From: Nocardia xishanensis NBRC 101358
GTDB taxonomy: Bacteria; Actinomycetota; Actinomycetes; Mycobacteriales; Mycobacteriaceae
DNA length: 64,000 nucleotides
Reading direction: 5' to 3'
NCBI RefSeq assembly: GCF_001613365.1
Contig: NZ_BDCF01000030.1
Coordinates: forward strand, 1 to 64,000
This document shows positions 18,302 through 27,420 of the stretch, piece by piece. Positions within the stretch are counted from its first letter, which is position 1, and every line of letters begins with the position of its first letter. The position numbers and the translations under genes were made by a program. Below the pieces are notes generated by a model. The model had not been told where the DNA came from, ran no database searches, and was given only the letters and a program-made list of their open reading frames with translations.

Positions 18302-19830
18302 GCGTCGCAACCCGTCGCGCAGCCGGAGGCGACCGGCTCCTTGGTGGGGGCGCCGATCCCGGGCAGCCCGAGGCCGACGCCGATGGGTGCGGTCTTCGGC
18401 ATGACGCCGCGCTCGTGCGCGTCGCCCGCCCGTGTCCTGCGGTGGGTCTTGATCGCGGAGTCCGCGATCAGATGGTGCGGCGCGGCTTCGGTGATGTCGA
18501 CGGTGATCACGTCGCCGGGGCGCACGGTCTCGGCGGTGCCGCCCGGCCGGAAGTGCACCAGCCTGCCGTCCCTGGCCCGCCCGCTCATTCGCGCGGTCGC
18601 GGCGTTCTTCTTGCCCGCGCCCTCCGCGACGAGCAGCTCCACCTCGGTGCCGATCAGCGCGCGGTTGGCCTTGAGCGAGACCTCCTCTTGCAGCGCGATC
18701 AGCCGGTCGTAGCGTTCCTGGACCACCTGCTTGGGCAGCTGGTCGGGCATGTCGGCGGCGGGCGTGCCGGGCCGCTTCGAGTACTGGAAGGTGAACGCGC
18801 TGGTGAACCGGGCCTGGCGCACCACGTCCAGGGTCTCCTGGAAGTCCTCCTCGGTCTCGCCGGGGAAGCCGACGATGATGTCGGTGGTGATGGCCGCGTG
18901 CGGCATGGCCGCGCGAACCTTCTCGATGATGCCCAGGTAACGCGCCTTGCGGTAGGAGCGCCGCATCGCCTTGAGCACGCGGTCCGATCCGGACTGCAAA
19001 GGCATGTGCAGTTGCGGGCAGATGTTCGGCGTCTCGGCCATCGCCTCGATGACGTCGTCGGTGAACTCGGCCGGATGCGGCGAGGTGAACCGGACGCGCT
19101 CGAGGCCGTCGATGCCGCCGCAGGCGCGCAGCAGTTTCGCGAACGCGCTGCGGTCGCGCGGCTCGGCCGGGTCGACGAAGTTGACGCCGTAGGAGTTCAC
19201 GTTTTGGCCCAGCAGCGTCACCTCGAGCACGCCCTGATCGACCAGCGCCTGCACCTCGGCGAGCACATCGCCGGGACGGCGGTCGACTTCCTTGCCGCGC
19301 AGCGACGGCACGATGCAGAACGTGCAGGTGTTGTTGCAGCCCACCGAGATCGACACCCAGCCCGCGTACGCCGACTCGCGCTTGGCGGGCAGCGTCGACG
19401 GGAAAGCCTCCAGCGATTCGAGGATCTCGACTTGCGCTTCTTCGTTGTGCCGCGCCCGCTCCAGCAGCACCGGCAGCGAGCCGATGTTGTGCGTGCCGAA
19501 CACCACGTCCACCCACGGCGCCTTGCGCACGACGGTGTCGCGGTCCTTCTGCGCCAGGCAGCCGCCGACCGCGATCTGCATGCCCGGCCTGTCCGCCTTG
19601 ATCGGGGCGAGGTGGCCGAGCGTGCCGTAGAGCTTGTTGTCGGCGTTCTCGCGCACCGCGCACGTGTTGAAGACCACGAGGTCCGCCGTCGCCCCCGGCG
19701 CGGCCTTCACATAGCCCGCGTCCTCCAGCAGGCCGGACAAGCGTTCGGAATCGTGCACGTTCATCTGGCACCCGAAGGTGCGGACCTCGTAACTGCGCAC
19801 TCCCGCCACAACCTGTCCGATCGAATCCAC
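18298..19830 (-). CDS. miaB: tRNA-2-methylthio-N6-dimethylallyladenosine synthase
   Basis: A 510-residue radical-SAM methylthiotransferase that converts i6A37 to ms2i6A37, acting after MiaA. The N-terminal MTTase domain has three cluster cysteines (FGCQMN, FNTCAVREN, VGGCLAQ). The radical-SAM motif is CNNTCTFC, and a TRAM-type RNA-binding region is near the C-terminus. The GTG at 19830 gives VDSIGQVVAGVRSYEVRTFG, the expected N-terminus; the open frame upstream to 20007 lies beyond it and lacks homology. The tail after residue 465 is a Pro/Gly-rich extension. Confidence 0.95.
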   Translation of the reverse strand: MDSIGQVVAGVRSYEVRTFGCQMNVHDSERLSGLLEDAGYVKAAPGATADLVVFNTCAVRENADNKLYGTLGHLAPIKADRPGMQIAVGGCLAQKDRDTVVRKAPWVDVVFGTHNIGSLPVLLERARHNEEAQVEILESLEAFPSTLPAKRESAYAGWVSISVGCNNTCTFCIVPSLRGKEVDRRPGDVLAEVQALVDQGVLEVTLLGQNVNSYGVNFVDPAEPRDRSAFAKLLRACGGIDGLERVRFTSPHPAEFTDDVIEAMAETPNICPQLHMPLQSGSDRVLKAMRRSYRKARYLGIIEKVRAAMPHAAITTDIIVGFPGETEEDFQETLDVVRQARFTSAFTFQYSKRPGTPAADMPDQLPKQVVQERYDRLIALQEEVSLKANRALIGTEVELLVAEGAGKKNAATARMSGRARDGRLVHFRPGGTAETVRPGDVITVDITEAAPHHLIADSAIKTHRRTRAGDAHERGVMPKTAPIGVGLGLPGIGAPTKEPVASGCATGCDA

Positions 19831-20012
19831 CCATCCAGGGTACGGGGGCCGGTCGAGCGGGTTTCGAGCGCATCGCCGCAGGCTCGGAGGCTCGCCGCGG
19901 TCCGGAGCCGGAAGCGGCCGAGACATTACAGAGCTGTGACGTTCCGGCGTGGCGGACCGGTGTGTCGCGGAAACCGGGGCAAATTCGGTTTTTCCCCTTA
20001 AGGTCAAGGACC

Positions 20013-20822
<810 letters not shown>

Positions 20823-20876
20823 CCCATTCGGCACAGACGACGGCATCGACAGTCACACAAAAAAGTTAGGAACTCG

Positions 20877-21710
20877 ATGAGGATCAATCGTGCACTTCGA
20901 CTCGGGCTCGGGGCGCTCGCCCTGGCTTTGGCCGCGACCGCCTGCGGCGGCGGTAACGAGGGCAGCGCCCTCGACCACGCCAAGGACGGCAAACTGACCG
21001 TCGGCATCAAGTTCGACCAGCCGGGCCTCGGCCTGCGCAACAAGGACGGCTCCTACAGCGGCTTCGACGTCGAGGTGGCCAAGTACGTCGCCGGAAAGCT
21101 CGGTGTACAGCCGGAATCCATCACCTTCAAGGAAGCGCCGTCGGCGCAGCGCGAGACGCTCATCGAGAACGGTCAGGTCGATCTCGTCGTCGCCACCTAC
21201 TCGATCACCGACAAGCGCAAGGAGAAGGTCGATTTCGCGGGCCCTTACTACGTGGCGGGCCAGTCGCTGCTGGTGAAGGCCGACAACACCGACATCACCG
21301 GCGTCGAATCCCTCAACGGCAACAAGAAGCTCTGCTCGGTGAAGGGCTCCACGCCCGCGCAGAACGTCAAGGAGAAGTACGCCAAGGACGTTCAACTGCA
21401 GGAGTTCGACACCTACTCGCTGTGTGTCGAGGCGCTGCGCAACGGCTCTGTCGACGCGGTGACCACCGACGACATCATCCTGGCCGGTTTCGCCGCGCAG
21501 TCGCCGGGCCAGCTCAAGGTGGTCGGCAAGCCCTTCACCACGGAGAACTACGGCATCGGCCTGAAGAAGGGTGACAAGGAGACCCGCGACAAGGTCAACG
21601 ACGCGATCGAGGCGATGATCGCCGACGGCTCGTGGGCCAAGGCGCTCCAGCAGACCGTCGGCGGCGCCGGCTTCACTCCCTCGCCCGCTCCGCAGGTGAA
21701 CCGCTACTGA
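20877..21710 (+). CDS. gluB: Glutamate-binding lipoprotein of ABC transporter
   Basis: A 277-residue solute-binding protein. It has a signal peptide with lipobox LAATAC (lipidated Cys at residue 23), followed by a type II periplasmic-binding fold. The amino-acid-binding patterns KLTVGIKFDQPGLGLRN, GFDVEVAKYVAGKLG and GQVDLVVATYSITDKRKEKVDFAGPYYV are clear. It captures the amino acid outside the membrane and hands it to GluCD. A strong hairpin follows the gene. Confidence 0.95.
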   Translation: MRINRALRLGLGALALALAATACGGGNEGSALDHAKDGKLTVGIKFDQPGLGLRNKDGSYSGFDVEVAKYVAGKLGVQPESITFKEAPSAQRETLIENGQVDLVVATYSITDKRKEKVDFAGPYYVAGQSLLVKADNTDITGVESLNGNKKLCSVKGSTPAQNVKEKYAKDVQLQEFDTYSLCVEALRNGSVDAVTTDDIILAGFAAQSPGQLKVVGKPFTTENYGIGLKKGDKETRDKVNDAIEAMIADGSWAKALQQTVGGAGFTPSPAPQVNRY

Positions 21711-21719
21711 GATTCGTGA

Positions 21720-21756
21720 CGCGGGTGGTCCGGGGCGATCCTCCGGGCCACCCGCG
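21720..21756 (+). terminator. Intercistronic hairpin between gluB and gluC
   Basis: CGCGGGTGG pairs with CCACCCGCG, continued by T-G and CCGG/CCGG pairs, 14 bp with a 9-nt loop, starting 10 bp after the gluB stop. It probably protects or attenuates the transcript so that more binding protein than permease is made. Confidence 0.65.
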
Positions 21757-21807
21757 CGGCTCACCACCGATGAACCACGCCACACCGATGGGAGGGACGC
21801 GCCCGCC

Positions 21808-22479
21808 GTGTTCGATCTGATCTCGGAATACGACACCAAGATCCTGGAAGCCTTCTGGGTCACGATCAAATTGACCGCGTTCTCCGCGGTCGGGGCGCTG
21901 ATACTCGGCACGATCGTCGCCGCGATGCGGGTGTCCCCCGTGCCGGTGGCCCGCTGGCTGGGCACCGCCTACGTCACGATCTTTCGCAACACCCCGCTCA
22001 CGCTGATCATCATCTTCTGCTCGCTGGGTCTGTACTCGACGCTGGGCTGGAAGATCGCGGGCGATTCGATCACCGACAACAACTACCGCTGGGCCATCAT
22101 CGGCCTGAGCGTCTACACCGCCTCGTTCGTCTGCGAGTCGCTGCGCGCCGGCATCAACACGGTGCCGCTCGGCCAGTCCGAGGCGGGCCGCTCGCTCGGC
22201 TTCGGCTTCACCCAGAACCTGCGGCTCGTCGTGCTTCCGCAGGCCTTCCGGTCCGTAATCGCCCCGCTGGGCAGTGTGCTCATCGCGTTGACCAAGAACT
22301 CCACCATCGCCGCGGCGATCGGTGTGGCCGAGGCCGCCAACCTGATGGCGTCGATGATCGAGACCGAGGCAGCGCTGCTCGCCATCGGCGCGATCTTCGC
22401 GCTCGGGTTCGTCGTCATCACCCTGCCAACGGGCCTGCTGTTCGGCTGGCTCGCCAAGCGATACGAGGTCGCCCGATGA
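21808..22479 (+). CDS. gluC: Glutamate ABC transporter permease
   Basis: A 223-residue permease with about five membrane helices and the amino-acid permease EAA motif region (SEAGRSLGFGFTQNLRLVVLPQAFR). It starts at GTG 21808. Its TGA (22477-22479) is part of ATGAGCG, the left border of a 77-bp inserted element. It pairs with GluD to form the channel. Confidence 0.94.
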   Translation: MFDLISEYDTKILEAFWVTIKLTAFSAVGALILGTIVAAMRVSPVPVARWLGTAYVTIFRNTPLTLIIIFCSLGLYSTLGWKIAGDSITDNNYRWAIIGLSVYTASFVCESLRAGINTVPLGQSEAGRSLGFGFTQNLRLVVLPQAFRSVIAPLGSVLIALTKNSTIAAAIGVAEAANLMASMIETEAALLAIGAIFALGFVVITLPTGLLFGWLAKRYEVAR

Positions 22480-22552
22480 GCGAACGAAGTGAGCGAATCA
22501 TGTGCCAGCGTGCCGCGCGCATGCCGGAGCCGAGCGTCAGCGAGGTGCAGGC
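22476..22552 (+). repeat. MIRU-like 77-bp element between gluC and gluD
   Basis: This is exactly 77 bp, between the ATGAGCG at the gluC stop (22476) and the ATGAGCG at the gluD start (22553). An internal 26-codon ORF at 22476-22556 (MSERSERIMCQRAARM then PEPSVSEVQA) starts in the gluC ATGA and stops in the gluD ATGA. It is the second copy of the element at 18225-18301; there are 11 differences in 77 positions by eye. Confidence 0.88.
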
Positions 22553-23452
22553 ATGAGCGCCGGCGCTTCCGTTCTCTTCGACGCGCCGGGTCCGAAGGCA
22601 CGGGCGCGCAACGCCATCTATTCGGTGGTGGTCGTCGCCCTCGTCCTGGTGGCCGGGTTCCTGCTCTTCCGCGCGTTCGACCAACAGGGTCAGTTCGCGG
22701 CGGAGAAGTGGGAGCCGTTCCTGGACAGCGACGTCTGGTCGACCTACCTGTTGCCCGGTTTGCGTGGCACTGTCGTCGCGGCGGTCATCTCGATCGTCTT
22801 CGCGATGGCGATCGGCATGATCTTCGGCATCCTGCGACTGTCCGACCACCGTCCGGTGCGGCTCGTCGCGGGCGCGATCGTCGAATTCGCCAGGGCCATC
22901 CCGGTGCTGATCTTGATGATCTTCCTGTTCGCTCTTTACAGCGAATATGACGTTTTCAAGTCCGACGACCTCGCGCTGGCCGCGGTGGTGACGGCGCTGA
23001 CGATCTACAACGGCTCGGTCATCGCCGAGATCGTGCGCGCGGGCATTCGCTCGCTGCCGAAGGGCCAGACGGAGGCCGCCGTCGCGCTCGGTATGCGCAA
23101 GAACCAGCTGATGCGGCTGATCTTGCTGCCGCAGGCCATCACCGCGATGCTGCCCGCACTGGTCTCGCAAATGGTTGTCGCGCTGAAGGATACGGCGCTC
23201 GGTTACCAGATCACCTACGTCGAGATCGTTCGCTCGGGCCAGCAGCTGGGCGCGTCGGAGCAGAACACGCTGCCCGCGCTGATCGTCGTGGCGATCATCA
23301 TGATCGTGCTGAACAGCACGCTGACGATGGTGGCGACCAGGCTGGAGCGGAGGTTGCGGTCGCGCAAGCGCACCAAGGGCGGCGCCGTGCTCGCCGCGGA
23401 TTCGGTCATCACCGATGCCGCTCCCGGCGTCGACGTGGTGAAGACGCCCTAG
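22553..23452 (+). CDS. gluD: Glutamate ABC transporter permease
   Basis: A 299-residue permease with five or six helices and the EAA-loop sequence TEAAVALGMRKNQLMRLILLPQA. It has an N-terminal extension of about 80 residues, including the first helix, before the conserved domain. The ATG at 22553 overlaps the linker ORF of the inserted element; the open frame upstream to 22502 lies inside that element and is not gluD. It is the last gene of gluABCD and is followed by a bidirectional terminator. Confidence 0.94.
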   Translation: MSAGASVLFDAPGPKARARNAIYSVVVVALVLVAGFLLFRAFDQQGQFAAEKWEPFLDSDVWSTYLLPGLRGTVVAAVISIVFAMAIGMIFGILRLSDHRPVRLVAGAIVEFARAIPVLILMIFLFALYSEYDVFKSDDLALAAVVTALTIYNGSVIAEIVRAGIRSLPKGQTEAAVALGMRKNQLMRLILLPQAITAMLPALVSQMVVALKDTALGYQITYVEIVRSGQQLGASEQNTLPALIVVAIIMIVLNSTLTMVATRLERRLRSRKRTKGGAVLAADSVITDAAPGVDVVKTP

Positions 23453-23488
23453 ACCCGCACACGCAAGGCATCAGCGGACACGCGAATT

Positions 23489-23540
23489 CGGGAGAGAAAC
23501 GGGAGCGCACCGGCCTCGGTGGGCCACCGCTTCTCTCCCG
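23489..23540. terminator. Bidirectional terminator between gluD and a dehydrogenase gene
   Basis: CGGGAGAGAA pairs with TTCTCTCCCG (10 bp), with additional inner pairing (CACCG/CGGTG), between the converging gluD and 3-hydroxyacyl-CoA dehydrogenase genes. Confidence 0.7.
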
Positions 23541-23598
23541 TCGTTTCCGGGATCGACGCTTCGTCTCCCGAGGCCGGCGCGGTAGCGCTGCGCTGGCG

Positions 23599-24459
23599 CT
23601 ATGCGGAGTACCGGTAGAAACCCTCGCCGGTCGCGATGCCGAGTTTGCCCTTGTCGATGTAGTTGTCCTTGAGCCAGGCCGCGAGGCGCTGGGCTTCCTC
23701 GTCGCCGTGCGCGAGGATGTTGTAGGGCGTGGTGAGACCGATGACGTCGAGGATCTGGAACGGGCCCATCGGCGCGCCGGTGGCGATCCGCCACGTCTTG
23801 TCGACGGCCTCCGGGTCGGCGTAGCCGCCGGCGCCGAGCGCCATGGCCGAGTTCAGGAACGGCACGAGCAGCGAGTTGAGCACGTAACCCGCCTTCTCCT
23901 TGTGCACTTCGATCGGGACCATGCCGATCGCCTCGGCGAAATCGACGAGGGCACGAAACACCGCGGGGTCGGTGTCCGTCGTGCCCATGATCTCGGCGGT
24001 GTTGAACTTCCACACCTGGTTCGCGAAGTGCAGCGCGAGGAACTTGTCCGGGCGGCCGGTCGAGTCCTTGATGTCGCTCGGCAGCAGGGTCGAGGAGTTC
24101 GTCGCGAAGATGGTCCGCTCAGGGGAAACCTCGCCGAGGTGCCGGTAGATCTCCTGCTTGAGGGTCAGCACCTCGGGCACCGCCTCGATCACCAGGTCGG
24201 CGTCCTTCACCGCTTCGGCGAGGTCGGTGGTGAGCGCGATGCCCGACGCCGTCTGCTCCGCCTTGCCGCCCGCGGCGCCGGGCACCTCGGCGACATAGGT
24301 CGCGGCGAGTTTGGCGAACCGCTCCCGCGCGGCCTCGCGCGCGGGTTCGTTGATGTCATAGGCGGTGACGTCGAAGCCGCGGAACGCGGTCTGGTAGGCG
24401 ATCTGCGAACCGAGCACTCCGGTCCCCAGGACTGTCACCTTACGGATATCGATGGCCAT
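23599..24459 (-). CDS. 3-hydroxyacyl-CoA (3-hydroxybutyryl-CoA) dehydrogenase
   Basis: A 286-residue NAD-dependent enzyme. The Rossmann motif is VLGTGVLGSQIAYQTAFRG near the N-terminus. FATNSSTLLPSDI and the catalytic-His region LHFANQVWKFN follow, then the C-terminal dimerisation domain (EKAGYVLNSLLVPFLNSAMAL, GAPMGPFQILDVIGL). It oxidises 3-hydroxyacyl-CoA in fatty-acid oxidation or butyrate-type metabolism. It is a single-gene unit, and its real chain-length preference is unknown. Confidence 0.92.
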   Translation of the reverse strand: MAIDIRKVTVLGTGVLGSQIAYQTAFRGFDVTAYDINEPAREAARERFAKLAATYVAEVPGAAGGKAEQTASGIALTTDLAEAVKDADLVIEAVPEVLTLKQEIYRHLGEVSPERTIFATNSSTLLPSDIKDSTGRPDKFLALHFANQVWKFNTAEIMGTTDTDPAVFRALVDFAEAIGMVPIEVHKEKAGYVLNSLLVPFLNSAMALGAGGYADPEAVDKTWRIATGAPMGPFQILDVIGLTTPYNILAHGDEEAQRLAAWLKDNYIDKGKLGIATGEGFYRYSA

Positions 24460-24774
24460 ACTCGTTCTCCTCCCTCGTCACGGGGCACGGTCCGCCCCTT
24501 GTGGACGGTAGTGAGACGAAAACCCGGAGCACCGGACCCTTCGGCGCGGGGAGCCACGGCGCGCGGTTCGCCGCGCGGTACGACCCCACTCTCCGTGGAC
24601 TCCATACCCCCATCATGGTCCGGCGTGCGCCGGCGCGCGGACGTGTATCGGACATATCGACCCCGCGCGCGAGTAACGATTCGGCAAACCTTCGGTGGGC
24701 AGCGACAGGTTCGGCGACGGGCCCGTGATGGCCTCGCCAGCCTGTCACACGCGCGCTAGCCTGCGGACGCCGGA
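24460..24774. other. Intergenic region (315 bp), nothing recognised
   Basis: It lies between recX and the dehydrogenase gene, both on the minus strand. It presumably holds the dehydrogenase promoter and the recX terminator. I see no conserved protein, hairpin with a clear stem, or repeat. Confidence 0.4.
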
Positions 24775-25638
24775 TCAGTCCAGCGGATCCGCCTCGTCGA
24801 CCGGCTCCGCACTCCAGTCGGCCTGGGCCAGTTCGGCTTTCACCACGGTGAAGGCGGTGGACTGGCTGTAGCCGCGGCGGGCGAGCATGCCGACGAGGCG
24901 GCGAATGGCCTTGTCGCGGTCCAGATCCCGAGGCAGGGTGCGAAGTTTGCGGCGCACCAATTCGATGGCGCGGGACTGCTCGTCGTCGGAGCTGATCGCC
25001 TCCAGGGCGGGCGCGGCGTCCGCGGGCGCGACGCCTTTACGGCGCAGCTCCTGGGCGAGCGCCTGTTTGCCTTTGCCGGAGAAGGCGTGCCGGGAATGGA
25101 CCCACTGTTCGGCGAAGGCCGCGTCATCGACCAGGCCGACCTCCGCGAGGCGGTCGAGGGCGCGGTCGGTGACCTCCGCGGTGAAACCCTTGGCGGCCAA
25201 TCGCTGCGCCAGTTCGGCGCGGCTGCGGGCGCGGACGGCGAGCAGACGAAGACACGCCTCCTTCGCCTGCTCGACCGTCCCGCCTTCGGGGGTGCGTTCC
25301 GACGTCGACCGGCCGGTGCCCGCCTCCGCCTCCCGCGCATCCCCTGCGGATCCGGCCGCCACCGGATCCACCCGTCGCCCGTTCCGATCGGTCTCGACCG
25401 TCCGGGAGTCGTTGCGGCGGGGACTGTTCCGCCGCCCGCGCCGGGACGAGTGGGAGGGCCCGGTCGAGCCAGCCCGCTGCGGATCGGGCGTGCTCGACCG
25501 GGCTCCCAGGATGTCCGCGTCGGCCGAACCACCATCGGCCGACCGGACCGGTCCCGGTTCCCGTGCGCCGGGGCGGGGTCCGTGGCTTTCCACGGATCGC
25601 CCGTCGGCGGACAGGAGTTCGTGCAGCCGGCGCCGCAT
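24775..25638 (-). CDS. recX: Recombination regulator RecX
   Basis: RecX binds and modulates RecA filaments. The conserved three-helix repeats cover about the last 165 residues (EQAKEACLRLLAVRARSRAELAQRL, VTDRALDRLAEVGLVDDAAFAEQWV, IRRLVGMLARRGYSQSTAF). The preceding 120 or so residues are a disordered, Arg/Ser/Gly-rich extension, so the start is uncertain. ATG 25638 avoids overlapping recA; GTG 25647 or ATG 25740 are alternatives. It lies directly downstream of recA. Confidence 0.88.
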   Translation of the reverse strand: MRRRLHELLSADGRSVESHGPRPGAREPGPVRSADGGSADADILGARSSTPDPQRAGSTGPSHSSRRGRRNSPRRNDSRTVETDRNGRRVDPVAAGSAGDAREAEAGTGRSTSERTPEGGTVEQAKEACLRLLAVRARSRAELAQRLAAKGFTAEVTDRALDRLAEVGLVDDAAFAEQWVHSRHAFSGKGKQALAQELRRKGVAPADAAPALEAISSDDEQSRAIELVRRKLRTLPRDLDRDKAIRRLVGMLARRGYSQSTAFTVVKAELAQADWSAEPVDEADPLD

Positions 25639-25708
25639 GTCGTGCACCGGATCGGGCCGCTCGGCGGCGGCTCGATCGGCACGGTGCGGCGGCCGACCCG
25701 AGGTGGAC

Positions 25709-26752
25709 TCAGAAATCGGCGGGCACCTCGCCCGCGGCATCCGCGGTCACGTCGGCGCCGATACCGAGCTTCTCCTTGATCTTCTTCTCGATCTCGTCGC
25801 GCACGTCGGTGTTCTCCAGCAGGAACTTGCGGGCGTTCTCCTTGCCCTGGCCCAGCTGGTCGCCCTCGTAGGTGTACCAGGAGCCGGACTTGCGGATGAA
25901 GCCCTGCTCGACACCCATATCGATGAGCGAGCCCTCCTTGGAAATGCCGTGCCCGTACAGGATGTCGAACTCTGCCTGCTTGAACGGCGGCGAGACCTTG
26001 TTCTTGACGACCTTGACGCGGGTGCGGTTGCCGACCGCGTCGCTGCCGTCCTTGAGGGTCTCGATGCGGCGCACGTCCAGGCGCACCGAGGCGTAGAACT
26101 TCAGCGCCTTACCACCGGTGGTGGTCTCGGGCGAGCCGAACATGACGCCGATCTTCTCGCGCAGCTGGTTGATGAAGATGGCGGTGGTGCCGGAGTTGTT
26201 CAGCGCGCTGGTCATCTTGCGCAGCGCCTGGCTCATCAGGCGAGCCTGCAGACCGACGTGGCTGTCGCCCATCTCGCCCTCGATCTCCGCGCGCGGCACC
26301 AGGGCGGCGACGGAGTCGATGACGATGATGTCGATGGCGCCCGAGCGCACCAGCATGTCGGCGATCTCCAGCGCCTGCTCACCGGTGTCGGGCTGGGAGA
26401 CGAGCAGCGCGTCGGTGTCGACGCCGAGCTTGCGGGCGTAATCGGGGTCGAGGGCGTGCTCGGCGTCGATGAACGCGGCGACGCCGCCCGCCGCCTGCGC
26501 GTTGGCCACCGCGTGCAGCGCGACGGTGGTCTTACCCGAGGACTCGGGGCCGTAGATCTCTACGACGCGGCCCCTCGGCAGACCGCCGATGCCGAGGGCG
26601 ACGTCCAGCGCGATGGACCCGGTCGGAATCACCGAGATGGGCTGACGCGCCTCCTCGCCGAGCCGCATCACCGCGCCCTTGCCGAAGCTCTTCTCCACCT
26701 GGGCGAGGGCGAGCTCGAGCGCCTTGTCGCGGTCGTACGCCTGTGGTGCCAT
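25709..26752 (-). CDS. recA: Recombinase RecA
   Basis: A 347-residue protein, the standard length. Walker A is GPESSGKTT. Other RecA blocks are MRLGEEARQPISVIPTGSIALD, SQPDTGEQALEIADMLVRSG and VIDSVAALVPRAEIEGEMGDSHVGLQ, with LMSQALRKMTSALNNSGTTAIFINQLREKIGVMFG covering the DNA-binding loop and its surroundings. There is no intein, unlike M. tuberculosis RecA. The ATG at 26752 has AAAAGGGGA upstream. Both a LexA box and a PafBC-type promoter lie upstream, so it is DNA-damage inducible by two routes. Confidence 0.98.
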   Translation of the reverse strand: MAPQAYDRDKALELALAQVEKSFGKGAVMRLGEEARQPISVIPTGSIALDVALGIGGLPRGRVVEIYGPESSGKTTVALHAVANAQAAGGVAAFIDAEHALDPDYARKLGVDTDALLVSQPDTGEQALEIADMLVRSGAIDIIVIDSVAALVPRAEIEGEMGDSHVGLQARLMSQALRKMTSALNNSGTTAIFINQLREKIGVMFGSPETTTGGKALKFYASVRLDVRRIETLKDGSDAVGNRTRVKVVKNKVSPPFKQAEFDILYGHGISKEGSLIDMGVEQGFIRKSGSWYTYEGDQLGQGKENARKFLLENTDVRDEIEKKIKEKLGIGADVTADAAGEVPADF

Positions 26753-26804
26753 GTCGTTGGTCCCCTTTTCGACGGGTAAGTCTCTCGATCTGTGGTTGGC
26801 GCCC

Positions 26805-26827
26805 ACATTAGAGGGCGGCACCGACAA
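26805..26827 (-). promoter_or_regulatory. PafBC-type (RecA-NDp) promoter of recA
   Basis: On the minus strand TTGTCGGTG (26827-26819), N8 and TAATGT (26810-26805) match the TTGTCRGTG-N8-TAnnnT consensus of the LexA-independent, PafBC-controlled mycobacterial damage promoters. It lies about 50 bp upstream of the recA ATG. Confidence 0.75.
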
Positions 26828-26847
26828 GTTCTGACGACAAGACTAGA

Positions 26848-26861
26848 CGAACAAGTGTTCG
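26848..26861 (-). promoter_or_regulatory. LexA/SOS box of recA
   Basis: CGAAC-N4-GTTCG is a perfect palindrome; read on the minus strand it is TCGAACACTTGTTCGT, matching the actinobacterial SOS box TCGAAC-N4-GTTCGA except at the last base. It lies about 100 bp upstream of the recA start. Confidence 0.85.
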
Positions 26862-26946
26862 AGTCAAGCGACGCGCCCCGCGACACGCAGCGCTTCTTCC
26901 GCGACCAGCAATTTCCGCGCTACTCACGGGCGAGCATCGCCCGTTC

Positions 26947-27396
26947 CTAGCGCTGCGGCAGCACGGCGTCCTCCTCCGGACCGCGCGGACCGAAGATGCG
27001 CCGTTCCGATTCGGCGATCGGGACGTCGTTGATGCTGGCCTCGCGCCGCGACATCCGCCCGTCCGGCGCGAACTCCCACTGTTCGTTGCCGTAGCTGCGC
27101 CACCACCGGCCGGATTCGTCGTGCCATTCGTACTGGAAGCGCACGGCGATGCGGTTGCCGTCGAACGCCCACAGATCCTTGCGCAGCGCGTACCCGTTCT
27201 CCTTGGTCCACTTCCTGGTCAGGAAGTCGACGATGGCCGCGCGCCCGGTGAAGAACTCGTCGCGGTTGCGCCACACGGAATCCTCGGTGTAGGCGGCCGC
27301 GACGCGTTCGGGGTCGCGGGTGTTCCAGGCATGCTCGGCGGCACGCACTTTGGCCTCGGCGGAGGCGCGATCGAACGGCGGCAGTGGAGGTCGCAT
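26947..27396 (-). CDS. Nuclear transport factor 2-like protein (DUF1348 type)
   Basis: A 149-residue NTF2-fold protein with the DUF1348 pattern: WNTRDPERVAAAYTEDSVWRNR, GRAAIVDFLTRKWTKE and NRIAVRFQYEWHDESGRWWRSYGNEQWEF. This cone-shaped fold often binds small hydrophobic ligands; no catalytic residues are evident. It is the last gene of a three-gene operon (VOC, PPOX-like, this), starting 24 bp after the PPOX-like gene. A role in detoxifying or redox-handling a small molecule is inferred from the neighbours. Confidence 0.85.
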   Translation of the reverse strand: MRPPLPPFDRASAEAKVRAAEHAWNTRDPERVAAAYTEDSVWRNRDEFFTGRAAIVDFLTRKWTKENGYALRKDLWAFDGNRIAVRFQYEWHDESGRWWRSYGNEQWEFAPDGRMSRREASINDVPIAESERRIFGPRGPEEDAVLPQR

Positions 27397-27420
27397 GGAT
27401 TCATCCTTTCGATGCGGGGG

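Noticed and set aside
25709..26752. A RecA intein as in M. tuberculosis
   Set aside because: The recA frame is the normal 347 codons and the motor motifs are contiguous.
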